Shown piece after piece: positions 47,013 to 58,510 of a DNA stretch of 64,000 nucleotides. The stretch is from Miscanthus floridulus. Its lineage: Eukaryota > Streptophyta > Magnoliopsida > Poales > Poaceae. Numbering within the stretch: position 1 is the first letter of the stretch; every line of letters starts with the position of its first letter. Where the stretch lies: the NCBI RefSeq assembly GCF_019320115.1, contig NC_089598.1:82604059-82668058 (forward strand), read 5' to 3'. The translations under genes and the position numbers were made by a program. The notes under the pieces were generated by a model that had not been told where the DNA came from, ran no database searches, and saw only the letters and a list, made by a program, of their open reading frames with translations.

Positions 47013-49113
47013 GCTTTACCCCACGATCACCATCGCCTCGCCTATCTTCTCTTCTATTGTCGGATTTCCGTCGGTTCTTCTTACTTCCTCAGTCTCAACA
47101 GACTTTTTTTTAATAAAGGATAGTTTATATCCGGCTTCATCTACCTCAGGGTAGAATCAGGCCAATTATTACAAAGTTCGGTACAGCGACCAGCACACAA
47201 CCCATAGGGATCACAAGCTTACAAGTAGACACTGGGACAACAAAGCGGAAAGTAAAGTTCTAACTAACGAAGACCAATAAACCTAGTCGATAACCATCCA
47301 TTGGAATTAAAGAAGTGCAATGCTGATGTCTCTAGATGCTGCCCAATAAGAATCAGCTGATCTCGTAGATCATTATGCCGCTGCAGCCTTGCCCATTGCC
47401 ATAGCCAATGGGTTCCCCTGAATAGCACCTGCAAAAAAGTTTTCGGTCTGTATTTGTAAAAAACTACTTCGTTTCTTGTTAACCAGATTGTCCAACATAA
47501 AGCTGACGCTGCAGTTAATAACAATGAATTATGTATGTTACTACCCGCCTTAGACCAATTAACAAATAAATCATGTATACTGAGGGGGGTGATAACCCAA
47601 ACATCAAGTGTACAGCACGCCACAAGAACTTAGCATAATAACATTGGAAAAAAGGTGTTGAATAGTTTCTGGATGGTGACAGAAGCAACATTTCGTATCA
47701 CCATTCCAGCTTCGTCGTGCAAGATTGTCCTCGGTTAAGATCACACCTCTTTTTAAATACCACAAGAATATTTTTATTCTTGAAGGAATTTTGATCTGCC
47801 ATAAATTCTGTGACACTCTGACCCTGTTGTTTATTAGTGCAGCATACATAGATTTAACAGAAAATGTACCAGATGAATGTAATGCCCAAACAAACACATC
47901 ATTTTCTCCCTGTAAGTTCACATCTTGTAACGAGGCAACAATTCTATGGCAATCCCTTAGATTTCTACCCCCTAAATTCCGGCGAAAGGAAATGTTTAGC
48001 GGGATTGATGCAAGTACAGTTGCCATAGAATCCTGCTTTCTTCTCACAATATTGAACAATGAGGGAAATTTATCTTTTAATGGTTGGTTTCTCAACCAGG
48101 TGTCCATCCAAAAACGAGTTTGTAACCCGTCTTTTACTTTGAATGAACCAAAAGCCATGAAACTATTTTTTACATTCATCAGTCTCAACAGACTTGGCCG
48201 CCCTCTTCTTGATCCGTGGTCGCCTATAGGTCCTGACATTCCCTCCCCCTCGAAAGCCATCTTGACCCCAAGCCGGACTCTGAGGAAATCGACGATGCAA
48301 ATCTTCTGCTTCCTCCCAAGTCAGTATATTCCCTGAACAACCAGACCACTGCACCCGGATCTGGCACACCGTTGAGGCACCTTTCTGTATCATACAAGAT
48401 GCAACAAATTGCTCAGGTTGGAGGGATGCCAGAGGATCATCCGGAACAGTAGTAATATCATCATCTATGACAGCTTGAGGAGGCACATGCTTCTTCAGGT
48501 GGGAAATGTGCACAACCGGATGTATACGACAAGAATCAGGCAAATCCAGCCGATATGCAACTAGACCAGCTCGGGTCAATATACTGAGGGGTCCAAAGTA
48601 ACGATAGCTGAGCTTCTGGTTACCTCGGGGTGCCACAGAAGATTGAATATACGGCTACAGGCGAAGATAAACCTTGTCCCCCACTGCAAACTCCTTTTCT
48701 TGCCTATGTTTATCAGACTGACTCTTCATTCGTTGTTGAGCTCTGGTGCTTAACCACATCTTCCAGCAATTTCCGTTCCAGAAGCCATAGCTCAATGTCA
48801 GGAGCATGTATTTGAGCATCATTTGAAATCCCAAAATGTCTTGGAGTATGATCATATAAGATCTCAAATGGAGACAGCCCCAGAGCTGAGTGAAAGTAGG
48901 TGTTGTACCAATATTCAGCAACTGGTAACCATTTGTGCCACTGTTTGGGGGAAGCTTGCACACTACAGCGTAAAAACCCTTCCACAAATTGATTCAAGCG
49001 TTCTGTCTGTCCATCCGTTTAAGGGTGATAGGAGGAGCTCATTAACAGTTTTGTGTTAGTAAGTCTGAACAACTGCTGCCACACCGAGCTTGTGAGGCAA
49101 GCCATAGAGCTTT
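47013..49113 (-). pseudogene. Chromovirus (Gypsy) integrase and chromodomain tail, split by a LINE
   Basis: Reading down from 49113, DGQTERLNQF and HSALGLSPFEILYDHTPRHF (integrase core after the catalytic Glu) are followed by RYFGPLSILTRAGLVAYRLD and a chromodomain, VQWSGCSGNILTWEEAEDLH (about 48300-48350), ending in RTYRRPRIKKRAAKSVET. The frame then resumes left of the LINE (47088-47013) and ends near the LTR. An in-frame stop near 49020 and a deletion near 49080 (the VSDRD segment is missing) show it is dead. The upstream part is removed where a Sirevirus-like LTR begins at 49114. Confidence 0.82.
47106..48178 (-). mobile_element. 5'-truncated LINE inserted in the chromovirus
   Basis: The insert is flanked by 17-base copies of TCAGTCTCAACAGACTT (47089-47105 and 48179-48195). 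On the - strand it ends with an A-run. Its frame includes a zinc-binding RT-tail domain (zf-RVT type): LWQIKIPSRIKIFLWYL, then CCFCHHPETIQHLF. The zf-RVT family is found at the 3' end of plant LINE ORF2. A frameshift near 47615 splits the frame (47264-47623 and 47604-48175). Confidence 0.9.
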
Positions 49114-49837
49114 TGAAAGGTCCTAATGGCTAGAGGGGGTGAATAGCCTATTGAAAATTTCTACAACAACACTTAGTAAAGATGTTAGATAATTAAACGG
49201 CGAAGCGAGTGTTGCGCTAGCCTATTAAAAATACAAGCACCTACTATAATTCTAGTGACTATAATTTCTAAGCACACCAAGGCTAAGTCACTACACTAAG
49301 TTAGTGTGCTCTCAAAGTCTAACTAAAGAGTCACACTAACTACTAGACCCGACACAAGCTTGCTCTCAAAACTATTACACTAAAGAGCGAAGCAACACTA
49401 GAAATGTAAATGCAAGGTAGGAGGTGTGATGATTATACCGTCGTGTCGAGAATAGAGCCAATCACAATATGATGGAGCCAATCAATCACAATCAATCAAT
49501 GGATACCAAGAAAACCTCAAACAAGGTGACATAAGATTTTTTTACTGAGGTTCACTTGCTTGTCGGCAAACTTGTCCTCGTTATAGCGATTCACTCACTT
49601 GTAGGTTCACGCGCTAATTGGCATAACACGTCAAACCCGTAACCGGGTGCCGCACAACCAACACAAGATGAGGATCACACAAGCCCGAGCAATCCACTAG
49701 AGTACCTTTTGGCTCTCCGCCGGGGAAAGGTTAAGAACCCCTCACAATCACCACGATCGGAGTCGGAGACAATCACTAACCTCCGCTCAATGATCCTCGC
49801 TGCTCCAAGTCATCTAGGTGGCAGCAACCACCAAGAG
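49114..49837. repeat. Sirevirus-like Copia LTR, partial
   Basis: Begins TGAAAGGTCCTAATGGCTAG followed by a G-run and GTGAATAGCC. It is related over about 720 bases to the LTR at 52130. It stops at CAACCACCAAGAG, where the Gypsy LTR at 49838 begins. Confidence 0.75.
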
Positions 49838-50212
49838 TGTGGGGGTATGGCCCCCAAGACATGGGCCGCACCATCAGGAGTGGCCCAGCGCACAAGATCA
49901 AGGCGTGCGCGGCACTGCTCGGCGTGCACCGCAAGACATTGTATAGTACCAAATAGGATACTTTACTTGTAACCCTACCCCTCCAGAGTATATAAGGAGA
50001 GGCAGGGGTCCTCTACTGGACATCATGTATTCAATACAATACACCAAAGACACAGGACGTAGGGTATTACATCGATCAGACGGCCCGAACCTGTCTAAAT
50101 TGCTGTCTCTGCGCCTTGTGTCACCATCCGGTTCCTGATTATGCGCACCCCACCGACAAATCTACCATCGCGGGATACCCCTCGGTGGACTACCGAGCAT
50201 ATTCTGTCGACA
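49838..50212 (+). repeat. Gypsy 5' LTR (375 bp) with TATA box
   Basis: Bounded by TGTGGGGGTATGG and TCTGTCGACA. A TATATAAGG box at 49989-49997 gives a likely promoter on the + strand, followed by a CT-containing leader. The primer-binding site follows at 50215-50232. Confidence 0.7.
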
Positions 50213-50214
50213 GT

Positions 50215-50232
50215 TGGCGCACCAGGTAGGGG
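50215..50232 (+). other. Primer-binding site of the Gypsy element
   Basis: TGGCGCACCAGGTAGGGG follows the LTR after the spacer GT. It differs at two positions from the site at 26243-26260, so the two elements probably use the same tRNA primer. Confidence 0.8.
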
Positions 50233-51218
50233 TGTGCGCTTGATCCATGGCGAGCCAAATGGACCTCAAATCAACAGCGCGTTCTCGTGGAGATCCATGC
50301 CGGTCCGCGACGACGATTCATCGCTGCTACACCAGCCCCTGCAACAGCAGATCCGATCTCGGAACCACCTCCGAGGTCGCCTTCACCAACAACTCAGTGC
50401 CCGCCAGGTGCTCGCCGTCAACGCCGACCAGATAACGCCATACGCCGCCGACCAGACACTCCGTCCAAAGCTAAGTCACATTTTAATATTCTTCTAAATA
50501 TTCTCCAATCTCCGTATATCACCATGATGTTTCTCCGAACTGTTTTCTCCATATTTGCTCTGCAAACGATTTTTCGAACCCCTGAACAATCCTATTGATG
50601 CTCGGACGCCTCCAGAGACGGCTCTGTCTCCGGCTCCTCCCTACACGTGCACGAGCGTCTGCCCTCTGCGTTATGGGTGGTCGGCAGCGGCTCCTTGGTC
50701 ATGCTTGTTCCTCCTATACGTGCATGGGCTCCGCGCTCGACGTTATGGACTATGGGCTAGCTAGGGCTGAAGACTCAGCTACATACTAACTGTTCGGACG
50801 GTTTATATTAAACATAAATATATTTTCACGCCAACTGATCACCGAACTGCATATGTCGTTTCATCACCATTGCTGATTTTTCTCCGGAGTTTATATATTT
50901 TTACATCATGTACTACCCGTTATACATGTTTGTATTGCAGGATCGTCGTCCAGGTGATGCAGATCACCTGGTGCTCAGACTTCTTCACCAATCAACTGGT
51001 CGGACTGCTTGGTTCATGGACTCCATCGCCGACCAGTTGATTGGACTGTTCGCCGGTCGCTTCTACTCAAAGCTCACTTCGCCGCCGACCAGTTGACTAG
51101 ACTGTTCGTCGCTCATGCTTCATCGCCAGCTACGTCGGTTACTCCTCGGCGCATGGATACTTCGTGCTCGAGGACTAAGTGGGCACACTTCACTGCACGG
51201 ACGTCGTCAGCTACGTCG
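50233..51218 (+). other. Internal leader of the Gypsy element, no pol genes
   Basis: An ATG near 50247 opens only a 62-residue frame; no gag or pol domain is recognised before the minisatellite. The element may be a non-autonomous derivative, or its coding part may have been displaced by the insertion at 52130. Confidence 0.5.
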
Positions 51219-52129
51219 GTGCTCGGACCTCGCCGCTTACGCCGGGGACTCCTCGGTGCTCGGACCTCGCCACCTATGCCGGGGACTCCTCGGTGCTCGG
51301 ACCTCGCCGCCTACGCCGAGGACTCCTCGGTGCTCGGACATCGCCGCCTACATCGGGGACTCCTCAGTGCTTGGTCATCGCCAGCGACGCCAGGGACTCC
51401 TCGCTCCTCGGTGCTCGGACATCGCCAGCTTCGTCGGGGACTCCTCGGTGCTCGGACATCGCCGCCTACACCGGGGACTCCTCGGTGCTCGGTCATCGCC
51501 GGCGACACCGGGGACTCCTCGCTCCTCGGTGCTCGGTCATCGCCAGCGATGCCGGGGACTCCTCGCTCCTCGGTGCTCGGTCATCGCCAACGACGCCGGG
51601 GACTCCTCGCTCCTCGGTGCTCGGACATCGCCGCCTACGCCGAGGACTCCTCACTCCTCGGTGCTCGGTCATCGCCGGCGACGCCGGGGACTCCTCGGTG
51701 CTCGGTCATCGCCGGCGACGCCGGGGACTCGCTCCTCGGTGCTCAGACATCGCCGCCTACGCTGAGGACTCCTCGCTCCTCGATGCTCGGTCATCGCCGG
51801 CGACGCCGGGGACTCCTCGGTGCTCGGTCATCGCCGGCGACGTTGGGGACTCCTCGCTCCTCGGTGCTCGGACATCGCCAGCTTCGCTGGGGACTCCTCG
51901 GTGCTCGGACATCGCCGCCTACGTCGGGGACTCCTCGCTCCTCGGTGCTCGGTCATCGCCAGCAATGCCGGGGACTCCTCGCTCCTCGGTGCTCGGTCAT
52001 TGCCAGCGACGCCGGGGACTCCTCTCTCCTCAGTGCTCGGACATCGCCGCCTATGCCGGGGACTCCTCATTCCTCGGTGCTCGGACATCGCCAGCGACGC
52101 CAGGGACTCCTCGCTCCTCGGTGCTTGGT
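51219..52129. repeat. GC-rich minisatellite, 22 units of 37 or 44 bp
   Basis: Units have the form GTGCTCGG(A/T)CATCGCC...GGGGACTCCTCG; long units carry a 7-base duplication of CTCCTCG. I count about 9 short units and 12 long units, one of 41 bases, and a partial last one. Three inner sequence types occur (CGCCGCCTAC, CGCCGGCGAC and CGCCAGCTTC) in an interspersed order. All three frames stay open across the array, so the long open frame here is not evidence of a protein. The array ends exactly where the next LTR begins. Confidence 0.93.
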
Positions 52130-54122
52130 TGAAAGGTCCTAATATAGCTAGAGGGGGGGGGTGAATAGCCTATTAAAAAATCTACAAATCAACTAGAGCA
52201 ATTTGATTAGTATGACAAATAGCGTAATGCAAACCTGCTCTAGCTCTACAAGGGTTGCAAGCCACCTATCCAACAATTCTAGTTGCAATGATTACTTAGG
52301 CACACAACTTGCAATGTAATTACTCACTAAGAGCTCTCAATCTTGCTACTCTAAAGAGCTCAACTAGATGAATGTAAATAATAAAGCAAGCTCTCAATTC
52401 TAATTACACTAAAGAGCTTGTATCAACTAATTTGCAAGAATGTAAATAAGTGAGTAGGGTGATTATACCGACGTGTAGGGGATGAACCAATCACAAGAAG
52501 AATATATAGCCAATCACCGGGAGAATGCCAAAGACAAGAGACAATCGATTTTCTCCCGAGGTTCACGTGCTTGCCAACACGCTACATCCCCATTGTGTCG
52601 ACCAACACTTGGTGGTTCGGCGGCTAAGAGGTGTTTCACAAACCTCGTCCACACGATTGGATACCGCAAGAACCGACCCACAAGTGAGGTAACTCAATGA
52701 CACGAGCAATTTACTAGAGTTACCTTTCGGCGCTCCGCCGGGGAAGGTACAACTCCCCTCACAATCACCGGAGACGGCCACGAACAATCACCAACTCATG
52801 CCGATCCTCCACCGCTGCACCGAGCCGTCTAGGTGGTGGCAACCACCAAGAGTAACAAGCGAAATCCGCAGCGCAACACGAATACCAAGTGCCTCTAGAT
52901 GCAATCACTCAAGCAATGCACTTGGATTCTCTCCCAATCTCACAAAGATGATGAATCAATGATGGAGATGAGTGGGAGGACTTTGGCTAAGCTCACAAGG
53001 TTGCTATGTCAATGAAAATGTGCAAGAAGTTATCCCTTGAGCCGGCCATGGGGCTATAAATAGAGCCCCCATCAAATAGAGCCGTTATACCCCTTCACTG
53101 GGTAAATCGTGGGCCGACCGGACGCTGCAGTCCAACTGACCGGACGCAGCACCGGACGCTTCAGTCGTGAAAACCAGACGCGTTCGGTCGGCATACCGGA
53201 CGTGTCCGGTAGCCCCAGACTACCACGTGTCCGGTTCAAATCATCATAGCCGTTGCCGCGCATAATGCCAATGACCGGACGCTCACACCGGACGCAGACA
53301 CTCAATTGACCGGACGCTCCACCGTCGAGTCCGATCGAGTCCAGTAAGCCACCAAGGCCGACCAGACGCGTCTGGTAGAGACTGACCGGATGCTGAGCCT
53401 CAGTGTCCGATCGAGTACAGTAAGCACCCATGGACGACCGAACGCGTCCGGTCACACCGGACCGGACGCTGCCAGCGTCCGATCGACTTCACTACGAAAC
53501 ACTATTTTTCTGAGTCATACCGGACGTGTCCGGTGTGGCAACCGGACGCGTTCGGTCGCTGAGTCTACCACCAAAAAATGGACGTGTTCGGTCATCATAC
53601 CGAACACGTCCGGTCACTCTGTAACCAGCGCGACTACCTCCTCTTCGACTCTATCTTCTTCACCCTTGCTCAAATGTGCCAACCACCAAGTGTATCACCA
53701 TGTGCACATGTGTTAGCATATTTTCACAAACATTTTCAAGGGTGTTAGCACTCCACTAGATCCTAAATGCATATGCAATGAATTAGAGCATCTAGTGGCA
53801 CTTTGATAACCGCATTTCGATACGAGTTTCACTCCTCTTAATAGTATGGCTATCTATCCTAAATGTGATCACACTCACTAAGTGTCTTGATCACTAAAAC
53901 AAAATGGCTCCTACATTTTATACCTTTGCCTTGAGCCTTTTGTTTTTCTCTTTCTTCTTTTCCAAGTTTAAGCATTTGACCATCACCATGCCATCACCAT
54001 TGTCATGATCTTCGCCATTGCTTCATCACTTGGAGTAGTGCTACCTATCTCATAATCATCTTGATAAACTAGGCTAGCACTTAGGGTTTCATCAATTATC
54101 CAAAACCAAACTAGAGCTTTCA
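52130..54122 (-). repeat. Sirevirus-like Copia LTR (1993 bp), 3' LTR of the pol fragment at 55291
   Basis: On the + strand it begins TGAAAGGTCCTAATATAGC and ends CTAGAGCTTTCA, so the terminal six bases are complementary. GATTGAGA-rich purine tract follows on the - strand side (AAAAGGGGGAGATTG next to the LTR). Between about 53100 and 53640 it is packed with the palindromic motif ACCGGACGCGTCCGGT and its halves. The orientation is set by the pol fragment at 55291-56080 on the - strand. Confidence 0.8.
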
Positions 54123-55290
54123 ATCTCCCCCTTTTTGGTAATTGATGACAACCCTTATACATAGATATGAATTAAAGTACATTTGAATCCATGTTGCTTG
54201 CCCAAGCATATTTACCATGTGTAAAGGTAATGGACAAGTTTCATGACCTCCAAATGGTAGTAATTGCTCCCCCTACATATGTGCTAAGAGTTTGGATTGT
54301 AGCTTGCACATATGCTTAGATAGGAAATATAGGAGTCAATTTCTACCAAATGATGCTAAGGTATAAGAGATGGACCTTTGAAGCGTGATACCAATCGGAG
54401 TGCACCAATATACCATCCTTAGCACCATTAGTAACTAGACATATACAAAAAAACTAGAATACCTCGTGAGATCAACATTACATGCAAGGGTCTAGTTTCT
54501 ATAGAAAGAACATAAGTCTAGTTACTTAGCCTATGCATGCTAGTTTTTCATTTTAACATTCAAACTTACAACTAGCATACACCACACAAGCATGGATATT
54601 TGGAATTAAAATTTATGCCATGCAAGCAAACATATGTAATGCTCATTCAAATGCACCATACAAATTTATGAGCTTGCTCCCCCTATTTGTATGCTCAAAA
54701 TTTGAATTGATCCCCTTCTTTTGTCATATATTATCATTATTTCTCCCCCTTTGTTTCACTATCTTTGTACACTATTTCTCCCCCTTTGTCATCAATGACC
54801 ATAAAGGCTTAAAGTATAGATAGGGTAGGATTAATAATGTCAACAATTTGCACAAAAGGTGGCCTCAAATTATAGATATGTTGGGGTGAGACCATGTGAA
54901 ATGAGGATCATTTTCCCAATTTGGTTCAATCTAGATTACTTGCAAAAGATATTTAACTCGGTTTGATCCAAGGACAAGCTTCTTCACACCTCCAAATAAG
55001 GGTTATCGTGTACCATGTTGAGTTAAACACTTATAGCTCATTTTCTAAATCAAACACTAGGTTTGCAAGCCCATAAACATGTCATATGCTACCACTAGAT
55101 CATTTCAAACATACAAGCAATAGTGGTACCATACAAGCATCAAATTCATTTGATTTTCATGAATGAGCCTATTCAAATGTGAAATATGTCTAGATGCACT
55201 AATCATGTCCTTAGCAAGGATGTATGCCATGCCAATCAACTTTTACCTTGGATTGCTCGAAGGAGAGGCATGCCATACAATGGGGGTGCA
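54123..55290 (-). other. Copia 3' untranslated region with repeated polypurine tracts
   Basis: No gene is seen. CTCCCCCT runs recur at about 54124, 54267, 54676, 54740 and 54776; on the element's - strand they are AGGGGGAG polypurine tracts. Multiple such tracts before the 3' LTR are a known Sirevirus trait. Confidence 0.65.
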
Positions 55291-56080
55291 TCAACACATA
55301 TTGGAGAAGTCAAGTATGTTCAATTCATTCCTTAGCTTGCAAAACCTCTTCTCATCAAGTGGCTTGGTGAATATGTCAGCAAGTTGATCTTCGGTGCCCA
55401 CACTCTCTATGCAAATATCCCCTTTTTGTTGATGATCTCTTATGAAATGATGACGGACATCTATATGCTTTGTTCTTGAGTGTTGAACCGGGTTGTTGGT
55501 GAGCTTTACGGCACTTTCATTGTCACATAGCAATGGCACTTGCTTGAACTTGATTCCAAAATCACTCAAGGTAGCCTTCATCCAAAGTAATTGAGCACAA
55601 CAACTACCGGCCGAAATGTACTCCGCTTCGGCGGTTGAAAGTGCTACACTATTTTGCTTCTTTGATGACCAAGACACAAGTGATCTTCCCAATAGTTGAC
55701 ATGTGCCCGATGTGCTCTTTCTCTCAACTTTGCATCCCACATAATCGGAATCCGAATATCCAATCAACTCAAATCTTGCTCCTTTGGGATACCATAATCC
55801 AACATGTTGTGTATGCTTCAAATACCTCAATATTCTCTTAGTTGCCTTCAAATGACTTTCTCTTGGTGAGGCTTGAAATCTAGCACACATGCATACACTA
55901 AACATCACATCTGGTCTTGATGCGGTCACATAGAGTAGACTTCCAATCATGGACCGATACATCTTTTGATCCACCATATTGCCACTAGCATCACTATCTA
56001 AGCTTCCACTTGTCCCCATTGGTGTACTAATAGCTTTACTTTCATCCATTTCAAACTTCTTGAGCATGTCCTTGATATAC
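55291..56080 (-). pseudogene. Copia pol fragment: end of RT and RNase H
   Basis: The frame MLKKFEMDESKAISTPMG continues with SMIGSLLYVTASRPDVMFSV, ILRYLKHTQHVGLWYPKGA and YSDSDYVG (RNase H Asp), then VALSTAEAEYI, LLCDNESAVKLTNNP and TKHIDVRHHFIRD, and ends with TEDQLADIFTKPLD. These are standard Copia RNase H motifs. The frame has no stop over 258 residues, but everything upstream is removed where another LTR begins at 56081. It would degrade the RNA strand during reverse transcription. Confidence 0.9.
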
Positions 56081-56904
56081 TGAAAGGATCAAGATGCCCA
56101 AGAGGGGGGGGGGTGAATTAGGCTAATTCTAAATTTTCTTGCAATAATCAAATCCTACGGATAGCCCAATTAACCCCTTGTGCCTAGAAAAGTGTTTCTA
56201 TCAAATTAACGCACAAAAGACTTGCAACCTATGTTCCAAACTTACTCTAGCATGGCAATTCTATGAATGTAAAGACAAGTATGGAATTGCTCAAAGTAAA
56301 TACTTAAAGTAAATGCTCAAAGTAAATGGAGAGAGGAACGCGGCGATGTTTTGCCGAGGTATCAGAGAGTCGCCACTCCCCACTAGTCCTTGTTGGAGCA
56401 CCCGCGCAAGGGTGTAGCTCCCCCTTGATCCGCGCAAGGATCAAGTGCTCTCTACGGGTTGATTCTTCGACACTCCGTCATGGCGAATCACCCAAAGCCG
56501 CTCACAACTTGAGTTGGGTCACCCACAAGCTCCGCCGGGTGAACACCAAGCTCCCAATCACCACCAAGCTGTTTAGGTGATGGCGATCACCAAGAGTAAC
56601 AAGCACGAACTCTCATTTGACCACGCGAAGCCTAATGAGAAGATGGATGCACACTTGTCTACTCTTGATTCACTAATGAGGCTTCACTCTTGGATTCTCA
56701 AATCACAAACACCTCACTAGGACCTTGCTCTTCTTGGCACTCACAAACGTGTTTCTCAGCTGTTGGAATGAGCAAAAGTATCTCCACACACGAGTGGAGC
56801 TTCTATTTATAAGGCAGCCTGAAAAATGAACCGTTATGAGCTTCTGCGGGGTGACCAGACGCTCCGGTCGTATTGACCAGACACTCCGGTCAGCACAACC
56901 CGCG
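56081..56904. repeat. Second Sirevirus-like LTR, interrupted by the assembly gap
   Basis: Begins TGAAAGGATCAAGATGCCC, then a G-run and GTGAATTAGGC, the usual start of another Sirevirus family. It has broken the Copia pol frame at 56081. CCGGTC-type repeats start near 56870 just before the gap. Confidence 0.72.
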
Positions 56905-57004
56905 NNNNNNNNNNNNNNNNNNNNNNNNNNNNNNNNNNNNNNNNNNNNNNNNNNNNNNNNNNNNNNNNNNNNNNNNNNNNNNNNNNNNNNNNNNNNNNNN
57001 NNNN
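56905..57004. other. Assembly gap of 100 N
   Basis: Exactly 100 consecutive N. A round number suggests a placeholder, so the true distance and even the order of the flanking elements are unknown. Confidence 0.99.
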
Positions 57005-57008
57005 CAGA

Positions 57009-57699
57009 TGTCGGAACCTACAAATATTGTTGATGCCTAGGGGCATGTGAGGAGTTTCACCACGTTCACCTGGTACGATAAATCCTGGCGCCCACAACAC
57101 TATTGATGCCCAGAGGCATGTGGGGGGCCTTACCGTATGGGAGTTAACGGCGCCTACAATACTGTAGAGGGAAATATCGGCGCCTACAACACTGTTTATG
57201 TCAGGGCAGTTGCAGAGTACTATTTCTGTAGGTGTACAGGGTATGGTCCCTGGTATCGTGGTTTGACTTGTGCGCCCTGGCTTGCTTTCTCCGTTCGTCC
57301 CCTGGTTCCTTCCGAGCGGGTGTCCCCGGTCGAATGGCCCCAATCAGCCCTGGTCGCGCCAGTTTAGAGAAGAGCGGTGAGCAGGGTTTCTGCGAACCTC
57401 GATCGGAGACGTGGGGTCGGAGTCGGGAGTAGCGTTTTGGGCCAGGCCTTCCGATCGGAGAGGCCGTCCGGAGGCAACTGGAGTCCAAAGTGAGCGCTCC
57501 GGTCGGAGAGGTGGGCCGAAGTAGTCGACGAGCGGGCACCGTTCCTCTTTGGCCAGACCTTCCGGTTGGTGAATGGTCCGCCCTTTCGGCCTATCGTTCT
57601 AGACCCTTGGGCCGGCCCATGAGTTGTGTGCTGTCTACTTGGGCCAAGCCTTGGCACGGAATCCGATCCCCAAGGGATCCTGGGTTTATGAACCCGACA
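57009..57699 (-). repeat. 3' LTR of a second Tat-type Gypsy element
   Basis: Bounded by TGTCGGAACC and AACCCGACA. The following GAGCCCCCGAGCCCCTGG has the same form as the polypurine-tract region next to the first Tat LTR (13111). The sequence is otherwise different from the first element, so it is a different family. Imperfect repeats of GATGCC.AGGGGCATGTG occur near 57032 and 57106. Confidence 0.72.
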
Positions 57700-58510
57700 G
57701 GAGCCCCCGAGCCCCTGGGTGATTCGGGCAGAATCGTCCGGGGGATTTTATTTTTGACGGTGAGTACGCGCGAGCGCACCCGTGGGTGTAGCCCCTGAGC
57801 CCCTGGGTGGTTCGGGCAGAACCGTCTGGGGGTTTTCTGTGTTTGTCGGTGGGTGTGCGCGAGCGCACCCGCGGGTGTAGCCCCCCGAGCCCCCGGGCGA
57901 TTCGGGCAGAACTGTCTTAGGGGTGTTCGGTAGCGGGCGTGTGTGCGTGTGTTTAGTTGGGACGGAGTTTGTTTAACCAAGGCGTTGTTGTGCAGCCGAG
58001 GTGTTTTTAGTTGTTTGAGAGATTTGAGACAAAAAACTTACTGATCCTGGCATTGGTGCGCGCCATGGGCTTGGGCAAGGAAGTTAGTTTGGACGAGACA
58101 AAGCTCACTGATCCTGAAGTCGATGCGCGCCGTGGGATCGGGTGAGGAAGTTAGTTTAGATGGGATATAGCTCACTAATCCTGGCATCGATGCGCGCGTG
58201 GGATCGGATGAGTTGGAGCCGTGGGGCGAGATCGGGGCCGCGGACCCAGGTGCTTTGGAGCACAGTCGGAGCGTAGCCGGATGGGGTGAGATCAGGGTCG
58301 TAGACCCATGTGTTTTGGAGCGTTGTCGGAAGCGTAGCCGGATGGGGCGAGATCAAGGTCGTAGACCCAGGTGTTTTGGAGCATAGTCGAAAGCATAGCC
58401 GGATGGGGCGAGATCGGGGTCGCAGACCCAGGTGTTTGGAGCGTAGTCGGAAGCATAGCTGGATGGGGCAAGATCAGGGTCGTAGACCCGGGCATTTCGT
58501 GTCTTGAGCC
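57700..58510. repeat. Tandem repeats beside the second Tat 3' LTR
   Basis: Near 57700-57920 a unit of about 85-90 bp starting GCCCC.GAGCCCC.GGG occurs almost three times. At about 58213-58500 a different unit of about 61 bp (GATGGGGCGAGATC, then GTAGACCCAGGTG and TTGGAGC) occurs five times. The first Tat element has repeats in the same location. Confidence 0.82.

Noticed and set aside
51009..52142. A 377-residue open frame on the + strand
   Set aside because: It is a minisatellite with all frames open, and the frame changes between units. It does not code for a protein as far as can be seen.
53390..53716. A 108-residue frame in the Sirevirus LTR
   Set aside because: It arises from the palindromic GC-rich repeats and has no domain.
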